The notes: generated from the sequence alone by a model not told the origin. Shown: positions 1 through 9,375, numbered from the stretch's first letter. The stretch: 24,368 nt of DNA from Anthoceros angustus (GCA_010909165.1 VJWM01000386.1:1-24368); one strand, 5' to 3'. Numbers and translations are program-made.

Positions 1-715
1 GAGGAAGGGGAGGTGAGGAAGTTCTCCCCACGAGCAAGGGAGGCCAGCTGTGGAGGAGACCAACGAAGGCCCGAGGATTAGTAGGAGATCATGGTGGGCG
101 AATGGGGAAGAAGATGCTCATGATAGGTATGGACAAATAACAGAGGAAAGGAGCAATGAAGATCACCCAAGAGGCCTCAGATGGAGAAAGAAGGAGAAGG
201 GTCGACTACCATGGTAGGTAGTCACCACCCGTAGTCCGCATCACCGCGGGTAGGATGCGCCACGGCGCGAGGAGAAAAGGCGCCTGAGAGCGGGAGGGCG
301 ATTGCTGACCGAGGAATCCAGAAGCCGGAGATGGAGGAAGGGGCAAGATTGTACTTGCCCCACACATTAGGAAGATGACAAGATGGGAAGGGCAAGAGCA
401 AAAGGAGGGCGAGGGAGCCAATCCACGGACGTCACCACCCCAAATAGGTGAAGACGGATATGGTCAATGACCATAAATGAGCTAGATAGAAGAATAGGGT
501 GATGTAATCGACATCCTTCAAGGATGGTCTTAGGTGAAGTTACTAGAATAGAATTTACCAAGGACATAATAGATTAGGTGCATATTAAATGTCATGTAGG
601 AAATAATAGAAAATTGGAAAAGGTGACTGCAGAGGGTCACCTAAGGGAGGTTGTATGTGGAAGGCCTCCTATAAGAGGAGGAGGATTTCACAAAGTAAAG
701 TATCACGCCTCGCTA
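1..715 (+). repeat. Ty3/gypsy giant LTR, promoter-side (U3) part, cut by the window edge and by a copia insertion
   Basis: This stretch aligns, as reverse complement, with about 19500-20340. Shared landmarks in order are a GGTATGGACAAAT word, the palindrome CTACCATGGTAG (206-217), a TCAATGACCATAAATGAGCT word, GCTAGAATAGAATTTACC-like sequence, and the block leading into a TATA box at 670. The same block is found again near 8690-8860. The match stops at about 715, where a copia LTR starts, and the missing downstream half of this LTR resumes at 11868. The left end lies outside the window, so full length is unknown. No gene is seen in it; the short open frames are shadows in purine-rich DNA. Homology to the two other copies is seen directly; assignment as an LTR rests on the primer site and gypsy body that follow 12778. 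Confidence 0.8.
665..681 (+). promoter_or_regulatory. TATA box in a short hairpin, gypsy LTR core promoter
   Basis: TATAAGA (670-676) is flanked by perfect 5-bp inverted arms CCTCC and GGAGG. The same arrangement occurs in the other two giant LTR copies (8820-8837 on +, 19534-19550 on -). Conservation of both the box and the arms in diverged copies supports a real core promoter. The copia insertion begins about 40 bp downstream, so this promoter is separated from the rest of its own LTR by 11 kb. Confidence 0.65.
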
Positions 716-966
716 TGCGAGAATGTAGTTTTAGATTAGAAGAAGAAGAAACAATGTAAGTGATTAATGAGTAAAGTACAAGCCTTTAAATAGGTTTGGG
801 TGGTTACAACCATAAGTGGTTGCAACCATAAGTAGTTGCAACCGTAAGTTGTTGTAACCAATATAACTAATATAACTACTAACTACCTAAATAACCCTAG
901 GTAAATAATAATGTTTAAGTTATGAGGCCCTAATGAATAGTGCCCTAATCTAGACCTATTTCATCA
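716..966 (-). repeat. copia 3' LTR
   Basis: This 251-bp repeat matches 11626-11867 closely. It contains about three and a half degenerate 16-bp tandem units of the GGTTGCAACCATAAGT type (802-860). Differences from the other LTR are mostly 1-4 base indels with only a few substitutions, which by itself would suggest a fairly recent insertion. On the - strand a TATTTAAA-like box (about 784-791) could be the promoter element. Confidence 0.9.
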
Positions 967-978
967 CTCCCACTCACT
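967..978 (-). promoter_or_regulatory. copia polypurine tract
   Basis: On the - strand AGTGAGTGGGAG abuts the 3' LTR directly. AGTGGGAG followed at once by TG is the usual plus-strand primer arrangement of plant copia elements. A second AGTGGGAG occurs at 1033-1040, about 60 bp inside, so the tract may be duplicated. Confidence 0.7.
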
Positions 979-1189
979 ATGAATATAGGGGTGAAGTCTA
1001 GCCTTTAAAATGAGGCCTAAATGTTAAATAGGCTCCCACTAAACCTAAAGTTATCCGCTTAAGAAAAGGTCTTAAAAACTTAAGCATCTAACATATAATC
1101 AAGTCATAAATAAGGACTTAATATAGGCATAAAGAAAATGAAAAACAAAATAGACGGGCCACAAAATGGCCTATAAATAAAAGCAGGAT
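979..1189. other. AT-rich stretch between polypurine tract and gene-like cassette
   Basis: No reading frame or recognisable domain is present. It contains a second AGTGGGAG purine word on the - strand (1033-1040) and CTTAAG repeats near 1060-1085. The left border of the gene-like cassette must lie in or near this stretch, but no terminal inverted repeat or target duplication could be found by eye. Confidence 0.4.
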
Positions 1190-1212
1190 AGGCCCATTTC
1201 GGGCCTATAAAA
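1190..1212 (+). promoter_or_regulatory. plant-type promoter: GGCCCA element and TATA box of the embedded gene-like cassette
   Basis: GGCCCA (about 1192-1197), a site II/TCP-type word common in plant housekeeping promoters, is followed by GGGCC and a perfect TATAAAA at 1206-1212. The following 270 bp are GC-rich and C/T-rich, as expected for a 5' leader, while upstream DNA is AT-rich. The arrangement faces away from copia transcription. Function is inferred from motif order only. Confidence 0.45.
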
Positions 1213-1488
1213 GCCCGAACGCCCTCTGCCAGAACGGGTAGGGGCGTACCGGCCGGCGTTTAAACGGGAGACAAAACCGCCTTCTCCCCCGCGGGCCCCG
1301 CCCTCGGTGCTCAATCGATCCGCGCTCGATCTCGCCCTCGCATATCCGCCACCCCATCCATCCATCGCCATCCATCGCCATCCGCCTCGCGCCATCCGAT
1401 CGATCCGACCGCATCCACTCCAAAAATTGTTTTAGCTTGATCCTGCGATCGCCGATCAAGTCTCGCCACCGTTGCTGCTCCAAGATCG
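1213..1488 (+). other. GC-rich leader, putative first exon of the embedded gene-like cassette
   Basis: A sharp change to GC-rich, CpG-rich sequence occurs here, with repeated CCATCCATCGCC words (1353-1385) like those in many plant 5' untranslated leaders. It ends at a good donor, CAAGATCG followed by GTGAGAAA at 1489. The acceptor of this first intron is unclear; one possibility is the AG just before 1660. The DNA after 1489 is AT-rich with repeated AAATTGCTG words (1585-1635), as in plant introns. No start codon in this leader opens a convincing frame, so it may be wholly non-coding. Confidence 0.35.
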
Positions 1489-1632
1489 GTGAGAAAAATA
1501 GCTAATTTGGCAGAATCCACCGTGTCACGATAAAAGGTGCTCGAATCAAATTTTGAAATATTTGCTGGATTTATATGCTGGAAATAGCTGAAATAAATTG
1601 CTGAAAATTGCTAAATAAATTGCTGGAGTTGC

Positions 1633-1959
1633 TTGATAAATATATCGATTGACGCCGAGTGGAGGGTCCGCCCCCACTCCGTGAGGTGGAAACATGGGTG
1701 CGATAAAATCAAACAAGCACTGGCGAAGGAGGATACTGCGAAAGAAAGAAGGAAAACGTGCGTGCACACCACTTGTGGTACCGGGATGAAGTTGTACCGA
1801 CATTATCGATCTTGGGAGGAACCGGATGACCCAAACTTGATCGAATTTCTTGCCGTGCCAACCTATTGCAAAGAGTGAAGACATACCGATGAAGAGGATG
1901 ATATCCGTGGTGCACGCTGGAAAAATCCAAGGTCGTTGTGAGAGAAGTCAAAGTTACTG
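1633..1959 (+). pseudogene. gene-like cassette, exon A (unknown protein, frame-broken)
   Basis: An open frame of 81 codons (1633-1878) is rich in charged residues, Trp and Cys, including DAEWRVRPHSVRWKHG and SWEEPDDPNLIEF. A different frame, open from 1902 to 1959, reads PWCTLEKSKVVVREVKVT and runs into a strong donor (G followed by GTAAGT at 1960). The frame change between the two halves suggests a small indel or an unrecognised intron. Spliced to exon B at 2033, the second frame continues without a stop. I considered a BED-type zinc finger because of the WKHG and Cys spacing, but the second Cys/His pair is not where it should be. No family is assigned. Confidence 0.4.
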
Positions 1960-2032
1960 GTAAGTCAATAAATTGCAAAATAAATTGCATAAAAATTTTG
2001 AGTGCATAAAACGCTAATAAATATTGATGTAG
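1960..2032 (+). other. putative spliceosomal intron, 73 bp
   Basis: The donor is GTAAGT, the interior is AT-rich, there is a branch-point-like CTAAT at about 2014-2018, and the acceptor is GATGTAG. Removing it joins a 3' frame of exon A (KVVVREVKVT) to the acidic frame of exon B (DNPIKPASPTEAEY) through a split GAT codon, with no stop created. Its size is near the lower normal limit for plant introns. Confidence 0.5.
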
Positions 2033-2239
2033 ATAATCCGATAAAGCCAGCATCACCAACTGAGGCCGAATATGATGATTTCAAAATGAATGAAGATTCG
2101 GAAGAGTCAGAGGACTCTATAAAACCAGAAGAGACCCCTCAGCAGGCTATTTGTGAGGGTAGCCCAAGCTGGAGATCACATCCTTGTGTAAATGGCCGCA
2201 TAGAGGATGTAATAGCAGCAACAGCAGAAGAGCCAAGGA
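2033..2239 (+). pseudogene. gene-like cassette, exon B (acidic linker-like protein segment)
   Basis: The frame is open throughout and encodes a strongly acidic, disordered-looking segment (EAEYDDFKMNEDSEESEDS) followed by a Ser/Pro/Cys-containing part and IEDVIAATAEEPR. It ends at GTGAGT (2240). A stop lies just beyond the donor (2245-2247), so the frame only makes sense if this intron is spliced out. Acidic low-complexity linkers are common in plant nuclear proteins, but no domain is recognised. Confidence 0.45.
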
Positions 2240-2319
2240 GTGAGTAGGAAAGATGATACCAAAAACCAGGTAAACTAAACTAAAATTTTCCTAATAATAT
2301 CTCGCTATTTTGTGTGTAG
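2240..2319 (+). other. putative spliceosomal intron, 80 bp
   Basis: The donor GTGAGT at 2240 and acceptor TGTGTGTAG ending at 2319 bracket AT-rich sequence with a CTAAT branch-like word (about 2291-2295) and a T-rich run before the acceptor. Removing it places exon B and exon C in the same frame through a joined AAT codon (EEPR, N, KSGHKP). That preserved phase is the best evidence that this cassette descends from a spliced coding gene. A competing donor, GTAAAC at 2270, would give a 50-bp intron and include the stop at 2245, so it is less likely. Confidence 0.55.
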
Positions 2320-2565
2320 ATAAGAGTGGGCACAAGCCATGTGAGATTTGCCCTACCTCTACGACCTACTCAAGAGAGAGTGCAAAAGGAAAATTCCTAG
2401 TTCCTACCGCCATGAAACTTATGCAAGGCAACCTACTTGGTTCTTCCGGAGGAAAGGATGACCATGAAGTTCCCATGGAGTATGTGAAAAGAGAGGGATT
2501 AAGATGATGTGGTTAAGTGCTTCCCATGTGAAAAATATGAAGGACACACCAAACACTTGTATGAA
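2320..2565 (+). pseudogene. gene-like cassette, exon C with Cys/His motif
   Basis: The frame entering from exon B reads KSGHKPCEICPT and stays open to a stop at 2505. One base away, the frame 2509-2565 reads DDVVKCFPCEKYEGHTKHLYE and ends exactly at the next donor (2566). The C-X2-C-X5-H-X3-H spacing resembles a zinc-knuckle-like site, one residue longer than a retroviral CCHC and with His/Tyr where the last Cys would be. The break between the two frames looks like a one-base indel. Function unknown. Confidence 0.4.
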
Positions 2566-2632
2566 GTAACCTAACGACTTAAGTACTATCTTTTCATCAT
2601 TTTCACTTTATAACCCATGGTGTGTATTGTAG
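2566..2632 (+). other. putative spliceosomal intron, 67 bp
   Basis: The donor is GTAACC, a clear pyrimidine-rich tract (2588-2610) follows, and the acceptor is TATTGTAG before GATCC. The exon C frame ends in phase 0 (LYE) and exon D continues DPYGY, then a stop at about 2648. This is the weakest donor of the three but the best pyrimidine tract. Confidence 0.45.
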
Positions 2633-2762
2633 GATCCTTACGGGTATTAGAAAGAGAGGATAAGCGACAGTTGAGGACTACATAGAGTTAGGAGAGGAAA
2701 TTTCTATGCTAGACAAGATGTGTGGACTATAGAAAATACATTGACACATACTAGCTAGTGAC
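2633..2762. other. putative last exon of the cassette, then copia 3' untranslated sequence
   Basis: After the acceptor, the + frame runs five codons to a stop and then shows only short frames. On the - strand this is the sequence right after the copia stop codon at 2763. The right border of the cassette should fall here; no terminal repeat is visible. Confidence 0.3.
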
Positions 2763-3330
2763 TTAAACCTCTTGAATACCTAACATTTTCATGTGTCTTA
2801 AATGCAAATCTCTCCCTAATGACTTAGTTAACAAATCAATGGATTGTTTTGTGTTGGTATATAAGTGATATCTATAGTGTTATCTTCCAACTTCTCTACG
2901 ATATAGTGATACTCAACTATGTGTTTGGTTGGAATGGAAAGCAGGGTTTCTAGCAAGTGCTACGACTATCACTAAAAGAGATGTTTTTCTTGAGGGTGAT
3001 TAAGTTCACTCAAAATTAGCCTAGACCATACTATATCCTTGGAAATAGATGTTAGTACTCTATATATTGATTACTAGACAAGGCAATGTTTCTTACTCGA
3101 CCATGATATTGGAGCTCCTCCAAGAAGTAAAACATAACGATACGGATTAGTATCGGGATCAGATAATCGATCGGCATATGCCGTAAGTGTTAATGTTTTG
3201 ATGGTGTATGCTTAAATGTCACTGTTGCATAGTCCCTTTAAGGTATCGAAAAATACGCTTAATCGACATCCGGTTGATGTCGTGGTTCTCCAAAATCGTG
3301 AGTGAACTTTCAAAAGAAATATCGTGTCTA
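2763..3330 (-). pseudogene. copia RNase H domain (3' end of pol), frameshifted
   Basis: Read on the - strand, the family landmarks appear in order: LTAYADRLSDPDTNPYRY (degenerate first catalytic Asp region), LLGGAPISWSSKKH, KHIVEYHYIVEKLEDNTI, and the C-terminus DLLTKSLGRDLHLRHM...GIQEV followed by a TAA at 2763-2765. The last 24 codons are uninterrupted. In copia elements this domain removes the RNA strand of the RNA-DNA hybrid. Several frame changes and stops occur between the landmarks. It sits downstream of RT as expected. Confidence 0.8.
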
Positions 3331-4195
3331 GTAAAATTGCTTAAATATATGAGAGTGCAAGATGTCGATATGGGACGGATGCCATCTCCATTTTCTCTTG
3401 AGCACTCTTAGGACTCATATCGAAGTAAGCTCGATGCCACTAGCAAAGGTGGGTGCTTTGCATCTTCCATTCCAAATTTTGCTAAACTCTCCTTTATATA
3501 CTTGGTTTGAACTATGCTTTTTATTACTCCTATCGCGGATAATATTTACACCAAGTGCATAATTCATTTCTCCAGTCGGTCATTTCATATAATGTCCAAG
3601 CCATGCTTTATCTCACTAGGAGAATAAGAGAGTTTGTTGCCATAAAGACGTCATCGACGATAATAGAAGGTAAAATATATCATTTCCTTAAGGTAAATAT
3701 ATAAGCAAGCATCGCCTTTACTTTGCTTAAATCCCTTATTCGAGAGTTGTATATGGATGGTCAAGTTCCAATTTTGCCGGATTGCTTGAGTCCATATAGA
3801 CCCTTGATCAATTTACATACTAAATGCTCCTTGCCTTTTACTTCATAACCCTCGTTGCTTCATGTATATTTCTTCTTTCAAGCGCCCATACAAATATGTC
3901 GTCTTCACATCCATCATATGAAGTTCAAGATCGTCGGGCACATATAAGATCATGCGAAGAGTGGCAAACTTGGCTACAGGAGCATAAGTGGCCCAAGGTA
4001 TATAGTCTAGTCCGTGATTTGGGTAAAACCTCTAGCAACTAGGCGTGCTTTATACCTTTCCACGGATCCATCTCCTTTTCTCTTTATCTTAAATACCCAT
4101 TTGCTGGTTACTATTTTTCTACCCTTAGGAGGTTCAACTAATTCCCATGTAGAATTACTAATGAGGGAATTATACTCGAATCTACTTCCTTCCAT
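3331..4195 (-). pseudogene. copia reverse transcriptase, frameshifted
   Basis: The best-preserved part is 4007-4195 on the - strand, an open stretch with NSTWELVEPPKGRKIV, SKWVFKIKRKGDGSVERYKA and RLVARGFTQ, the classic N-terminus of copia RT. Further along, GYEVKGKEHLVCKL and KGLYGLKQS follow in order (about 3770-3870), then the active-site block IIVDDVFMAT with V-D-D at 3650-3658. The domain makes cDNA from the element RNA. One or more frameshifts separate each block, so no functional enzyme is encoded as read. Confidence 0.85.
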
Positions 4196-4680
4196 AGATG
4201 TTTGGAGGAGAAGAGAAGGCTTGTTTTAGGGTAAGAGGCTCTTCTAAGTCTCACAGTACACAACTTGATTATAAAGGGACTCGGAGAATTAGAATCGGGA
4301 AAAATAGCAAGGTATCCCAAAGGGGTTCTTTCCAACCAAGGGCCGAGATGAGTGGACGTGATCTAAGGTTGTACCTTGGTGTGTGTGTGTCTTCCACAGG
4401 AACCGTTCATCTTCTTGTTCTAAGGGATCCATTTCTTGATTACCGCCCAACCGATCATTATCATCTTGAGCAGGAGGTATAGCATCTTGAAATGGCCTCA
4501 AGGGGATCTGAAGGTGGAAGAGGCTCCTCCTCCTCCCGCAGCATGGGGTCCAGAAGGAACACGAGGAGTAGGGACAAGGAAAGGAAGGGATTAGGATCAT
4601 CAAATGTAGAAAAATCATTAGCATCATCGAGTCAACGACTTCAACTCCCATTGTTGGAGAAAAGAGGTAAGACTCATGGA
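4196..4680 (-). other. copia pol linker between integrase and RT
   Basis: This region lies between the integrase C-terminal part and the RT start on the - strand. It is rich in Ser, Pro and Glu codons in the - frames, as is usual for the variable linker of copia polyproteins. No conserved motif is visible and + frames here are shadows. Confidence 0.5.
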
Positions 4681-5340
4681 ATGTAACACTCGAGCATAAA
4701 GAAGTTGTCTTGTTGAAGGGTTATATAACTTATACCCTTTAATGCCTTGATATCCTATGAAAAGATACTTGGCTGCCTTGGGATCCAACTTCTACGTAAT
4801 GCTTTAGGAATGAAAACATATGTGATCCAAAAATACGAAGATGATCAATGGACGGTTTCTTGCCAATAAACGCCTTCATAAGGCGTCATGCCGATGTAGG
4901 TAAGCGATTGATAAGATAGGTTGCGGTAAGAAGGGCCTCAGCCCAATAAACCTTAGGCAACTTGGCTGTGTTAATAAGCAACTGTTATCTCTTGTAAACG
5001 CAGATTTTATTTTCGGCTATCCCATTTTGTTGAGGAGTATAGACAGTGAGTTGTTGAGCAATACCTTCGCCGAAAACTCCTCAAATCGATTAGATGTAAA
5101 TTCACCTCCATTGTCGAACGTAATGTTTTCGGTTTGCAACTGTAAGTCTCTCGCCCATTTCATATAATCTTTGAAAAATTGAAAAGCATCGGACTTGTGT
5201 TGCAAGACATAGGAGGAGACAAACGGGAAAAATCATCTATAAAAGTCAAAAATACCTACTTCCACTAAAGAAGATGTAGATAGAGGTCCACGGATGTCAT
5301 GCACTATCTCTAAAGGTTTCTTTGCCCTTTGTGGAGATTT
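4681..5340 (-). pseudogene. copia integrase catalytic core and C-terminal part, frameshifted
   Basis: On the - strand LEIVHDIRGPLST leads to FIDDFSR (5223-5243, first catalytic Asp), then HKSDAFQFFKDY, then TFDNGGEFTSNRFEEF with the second Asp at 5113-5115, then QLTVYTPQQNGIAEN with the catalytic Glu at 5012-5014. The D,D,E spacing fits retroviral integrase. Downstream, LPKVYWAEALLTATYLINRL and SIDHLRIFG match the usual C-terminal region (about 4760-4960). The enzyme inserts cDNA into the genome. Frame changes occur after FIDDFSR and within the C-terminal part. Confidence 0.85.
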
Positions 5341-5343
5341 GTT

Positions 5344-5625
5344 TTAAAAGGCTCTTGGTGACGCTTTGTGAGGACACAAGTTTCGCACAGGATAAATGCC
5401 CAACATTTGCAAGACATGGGTTTTAAAAGTTTCCTTAGACATCCGGGTGAGTTTTTGACTATTTGGGTGACCAAGGCGACAATGCCATAACATTGATGGA
5501 GGGGACTTTGGGAGAAGAACGGTGACATAAGATTGTTGACCTCCTACGGATAATCTATAAAGGCCATCTTCTAAAGTACCACTACAAATAATATGATTGC
5601 TATCACCTACATGAGAGAGAAGCAA
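5344..5625 (-). pseudogene. copia GAG-pre-integrase / HHCC zinc-binding domain
   Basis: The - strand carries LEDGLYRLSVGG, then MLWHCRLGHPNSQKLTRMS, and in the neighbouring frame CETCVLTKRHQEPF. Together these give the His-His-Cys-Cys zinc site that precedes copia integrase cores. A frameshift separates the His and Cys halves. It lies directly upstream of the integrase core. Confidence 0.8.
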
Positions 5626-5890
5626 CTATAAAAAGGGTCACCTGCATGGAATGGGTTTGACAAATACTTGCAATCGATAATAAATTCTTGCACATTAATG
5701 GAACATGGAGTACTTGGTGGAGGTGAAGGACTTGTCCAGAATCACATGTCAAGACAATGTAACCGACCTTCGAGGTTGTGATCATCTCCCAAGAGGACTT
5801 GGTGCCCCGTGGTTGGTGAGTATGATTGAAAATAACTTTTGTTGTAACATATGTGATGTGTGGAACGCAAAAGTTTGGGCAACCGGTTTA
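5626..5890 (-). pseudogene. copia aspartic protease remnant
   Basis: The - strand shows STHHICYNKSYFQSY, then HQVLLGDDHNLEG, then QVLHLHQVLHVPLMCKNLL, which match the regions after the active site of copia protease. The Asp-Ser-Gly active-site triplet itself is not legible; the residues before STHHIC are LPKLLR. Several frameshifts are present. The upstream end is cut by the giant LTR insertion. Confidence 0.65.
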
Positions 5891-7092
5891 AGTGAGTTGT
5901 TTTTTCAAAACCAATGCTTTTGATAGAAATGGTTTGGTGGAAACAGAAATGTTTTTGTTCCGATTGAGTCGGAGTCAGAGGATCTTTGGAAGGCAGAGGA
6001 TACTTAGGGAAAAGAAACGGATCAAATGACCTTCTAGTGAGGAGGGTAGACATATGTGAACGGAGATGTCCCACTGGTAGGAGGTATCCCACCACCGTAA
6101 GGAGAAACTCCTACGGTGGGCTAAGTGGAGAGAACTCACCCATGGTATGGGTGGGAGAATGTCCCACCACCGAGGTAAGCGCCCAGCTAGCGCTTTGATG
6201 ACCCACGAGAGCAGTCTCCTACCACGGCGGAAAAGGGTGAAGGCAATTAAGCCAAGGAAGTAGCTTGAGGTTCTTGCACTGCCGTGATAGGCTCGAGAGG
6301 CAAAGGCCTGATTATTGGGGCCACCACCTAGTTTAAGGGAAGGCAAAGTAATTTGCCACACGTGTGGAAGAAGTGAGACATGTGTGCTCACGCTTGCTGA
6401 GATTTTGCAAGAAGGAGGACCTGCTAGGTAGAGATGTGTGGCAAGGGTCGGCAGGAAGATGGGCCAAGTGCCCGTAATGGTGGAATTGTGCGATCCCCAG
6501 GCTCTAGGCTGGGAGCTCGATGCGAGAGGAGCAGCAACGGCAAGGATGGGAGAGGAGCTCATGTTCGTGGTGAGCAGCCACAAGGGTTGCAAGAGGAGGC
6601 TATGGCGGTGCCGAGGCACATGGAAGTGCTCTTAATGGAGTCACGATGGAGGATGGCATGATAGGCCGTGTGTTGAACTAGGAAAGGCCATGGTAGAGCA
6701 CACACGCAGCTGAATTTGTAGATGGGCTGCAAGATGGAGGTGTGGCCAAACCATAGGAAGGTGTTGCGTCGCAACATGGTGAAGGGATCACAACGGGTGC
6801 ATCATGATGGCGGAATTTGCAGTGCAAGTCAAAGTGAAGGGAGGCCGTTGTGGCCGCGAGGAGAAAATAGCAAGGAGGGTTGATACGAGATGTTGTTGAG
6901 GTGTGAGGAGTTCACCGGGAATAATCATTCATGTTGTGTGAGCCAATGGTGTGTTGGACAATGAAGTGTAAGAACTCCAGTTCCTAGGGTGGATCAAGAC
7001 CGAGATGGGGTTTTTGTGTGAGGTGTTATATTTGCGTCATGAGACTAATTGGGAGAGTGTTTGGGTGGTGCACCACAGTAGGTGTAGGTGGT

Positions 7093-7275
7093 ACGAGCAT
7101 GGCACTACGAGGGAGGAGGTGCATAGGGTGTAGCACACGCGAGAAGGTGGTAGTGGACGAGCATGGCACTACGAGGGAGGTGCACCACGAGTGTGTAGGC
7201 GATAGTGGCACGAATGGAGAAGGTGTAGGGTGGTAGTGGACGTAGGGCATGGCACTCCACGAGGGGAGGTGCACC
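7093..7275 (+). repeat. short tandem repeat, about 64-80 bp period
   Basis: ACGAGCATGGCACTACGAGG at 7093 recurs at 7157, and a degenerate copy (GGGCATGGCACTCCACGAGG) at about 7245. Each is followed by GGAGGTGCA. The surrounding 7018-7640 is rich in GTAGG words. It is probably a local amplification within the LTR. Confidence 0.6.
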
Positions 7276-8819
7276 CACGCGAGCGTGAAGGAGGGGTCCC
7301 GACAGTTAAGGTAGTAGGGTGTACGTAGGTAACAAGGGGGACCCTACAGGTAGGGCAGGGGTCCCATGTATGTATGTGGGTAGGACGGCAGGGGATGGGT
7401 AGGGCGGTGCGTCCATACTGGCGTACCCCACCGATGTAGGGAACAAGTAGGGATACATGTAGGGAACAAGTAGGGGATGAGATGCGGGTATGTAGGGTGA
7501 TGTGGTGGCCCCACATGGGTAGGATGTAGGGTAGGTGGGCTCTCACGCATTAGTTAGGTAGGTAGATAGGTAGGATGAGAGTGTCTCCTCACCGTAGGGA
7601 GTGGTGAGGTCTCCCACGTGGGCGGAAGTGGGTGCGGCACCCTACTTGGATACTGGAAAGCTTACTTGATACTTGGGAAGCAAGCTACAAGGTACAAACC
7701 TAGGAAGTTGCTAAAGAGGGTTAGGCAAGGTTGTGGATAAATAGGATATATTAGGAATAATAGCACATAAATATGTGGGGTAGGTAGTGTAGGGTGTGGC
7801 CATGCAAGCGGGGTGTGTAGGGAGTGGCACCTAGGAAGCCTGCGAGGAATTGCACAGAAGAGCTTGTGCATGTACGGGAAAGCTAGAGCAAGGACTTGGT
7901 GGGAACGCGGAGCTCGTGTGTGTGCAAGGAGAAGGAGGTGTGCGTGCATAAGGAGTTGTGTGTGAAGGGATTTGAAGCACAACTGTGAAGAGGGCAAGGG
8001 CGCTGAATTTTTGTGCCTAGGACCTTGCAAGTGAGGGATTTGGGCATAAGGAGTCAGTGTGAGGACATCAAGTTTGAGCTAGGTGGGACCGTGAAGAGGA
8101 AGTAAGTGGAAAAGGGCTGAAGTTGCTCTCTTGGTGGATTTTATGTGAGTGAAGAAATCTCGCAATTGTGTGTACACCGAGGTGACAACTAGGTGGAAAA
8201 GCATGTGGGTGCCCAAGCTTGTCTTGTTTGTGCGCTTATTTTGAAGGTACAAGATGGTGAAAGCGCTGCACCTAAGAAGGGCAAGTTGGTTGCTAGGAGC
8301 CGGGAAGAGGAAGATGGAATTTAATTGCAGGGAGGCTAGGCACTTGGTGGAAGAGCCCAACACATCCGGCTGTATATGGAAGGCCGAGAGGATGACTGGA
8401 GGAGGAAGAGGAAGGCATGGAGCAAGATCCGCCACGGGAGACCTTCTTGCGGGAGAGTGGAGGCGGTAGGGCCATAAGAAGTTGACCCACGTCCGTAGGA
8501 GGTGTAGAGGTGGCCACATCCGATCACCGTGCGACGCGAGACGCATCTAGAGGTAATTGAAGGGGTGGTAGCTTGGAGTGGGCTCATTGCTTGGGGAGAC
8601 TTTCTTTAGAGGAGGACAGAATGCTTGTCAACCCGAGGGTGTGTTGACTAGCTAGATAGGAATGTTGACAGAGCCAGCCATTAAGGCTCACATAGGTGAA
8701 GTTGCTAGAATAGAATTTTACCCAAGATGCTTGGATGTCGAACTTAAAGTCCGGCAGGATACACTAGAATAAGGAGTGAGGCAGGCCAAGAGGGCGCTGT
8801 GGGAGGTCAGATGTGAGGA

Positions 8820-8837
8820 CCTCCCTATAAAAGGAGG
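8820..8837 (+). promoter_or_regulatory. TATA box in a short hairpin, copy B core promoter
   Basis: TATAAAA (8826-8832) lies between CCTCC (8820-8824) and GGAGG (8833-8837), as in the two other giant LTR copies. Downstream sequence (GAAGTAAAATTATCGTGTCTTGC) also aligns with them, placing the transcription start near 8850-8860. Confidence 0.6.
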
Positions 8838-9375
8838 GAGCTTGTGAAGTAAAATTATCGTGTCTTGCGCCCCAAACCGCGAGTCCTTTGCTCCTTGTGA
8901 AGGAAGTTCGTACCGCAAGCTAACGAAGGGGTAGAGAGGGAGTCATGGTCGGAGTGCTTGGCGGAGAGCTCGCCTTGCGGGCGCCCAGTTGCTCCTTGTG
9001 AATGGTTCCGTGAAATTGCTTTGCTTTGGGTGTGTGGCGATGCCCAAGGAACTCTCGGCTTGAGGGTAGACTACAGGGAAAGACTCGGAGGTTCTCGTCT
9101 GGTGCAAACTCATAGCAACCCCGCCCAAGGAAGAACTTGTTGGCTTGTAGGCGACCTGTGCAGCCAGCCGTAAGGGCGAGCTAGGGCTGGAGCTTGAAGT
9201 AAGGTTAGATTAGGAGGATGAGGAGTTGAGTTGAGGTGAGTGTTGAGGAGAATGTGGAGCGAATGTTGAGTAGAGGAGTAGGTAGAGATTAGGAGTAAGA
9301 AGAAGGCCCAAGTCGAGCCTAAGGGAGGGTCCCAAATGCACCAAACCGAGACCGGAAGCCGGGCTAAGGTCTCAA

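Noticed and set aside
1633-1878. BED zinc finger / hAT transposase assignment for exon A
   Set aside because: Trp and one Cys cluster are suggestive, but the C-X2-C and H-X3-5-H pattern is not complete in any frame.
1546-1884. 112-codon open frame on the - strand opposite exon A
   Set aside because: It overlaps the + strand frame and putative first intron, has no domain, and the splice signals and acidic exons support the + strand.
5975-6619. 214-codon - strand open frame
   Set aside because: Starts in copy B and has no motif; only the overlapping frame below about 5890 shows copia protease similarity.
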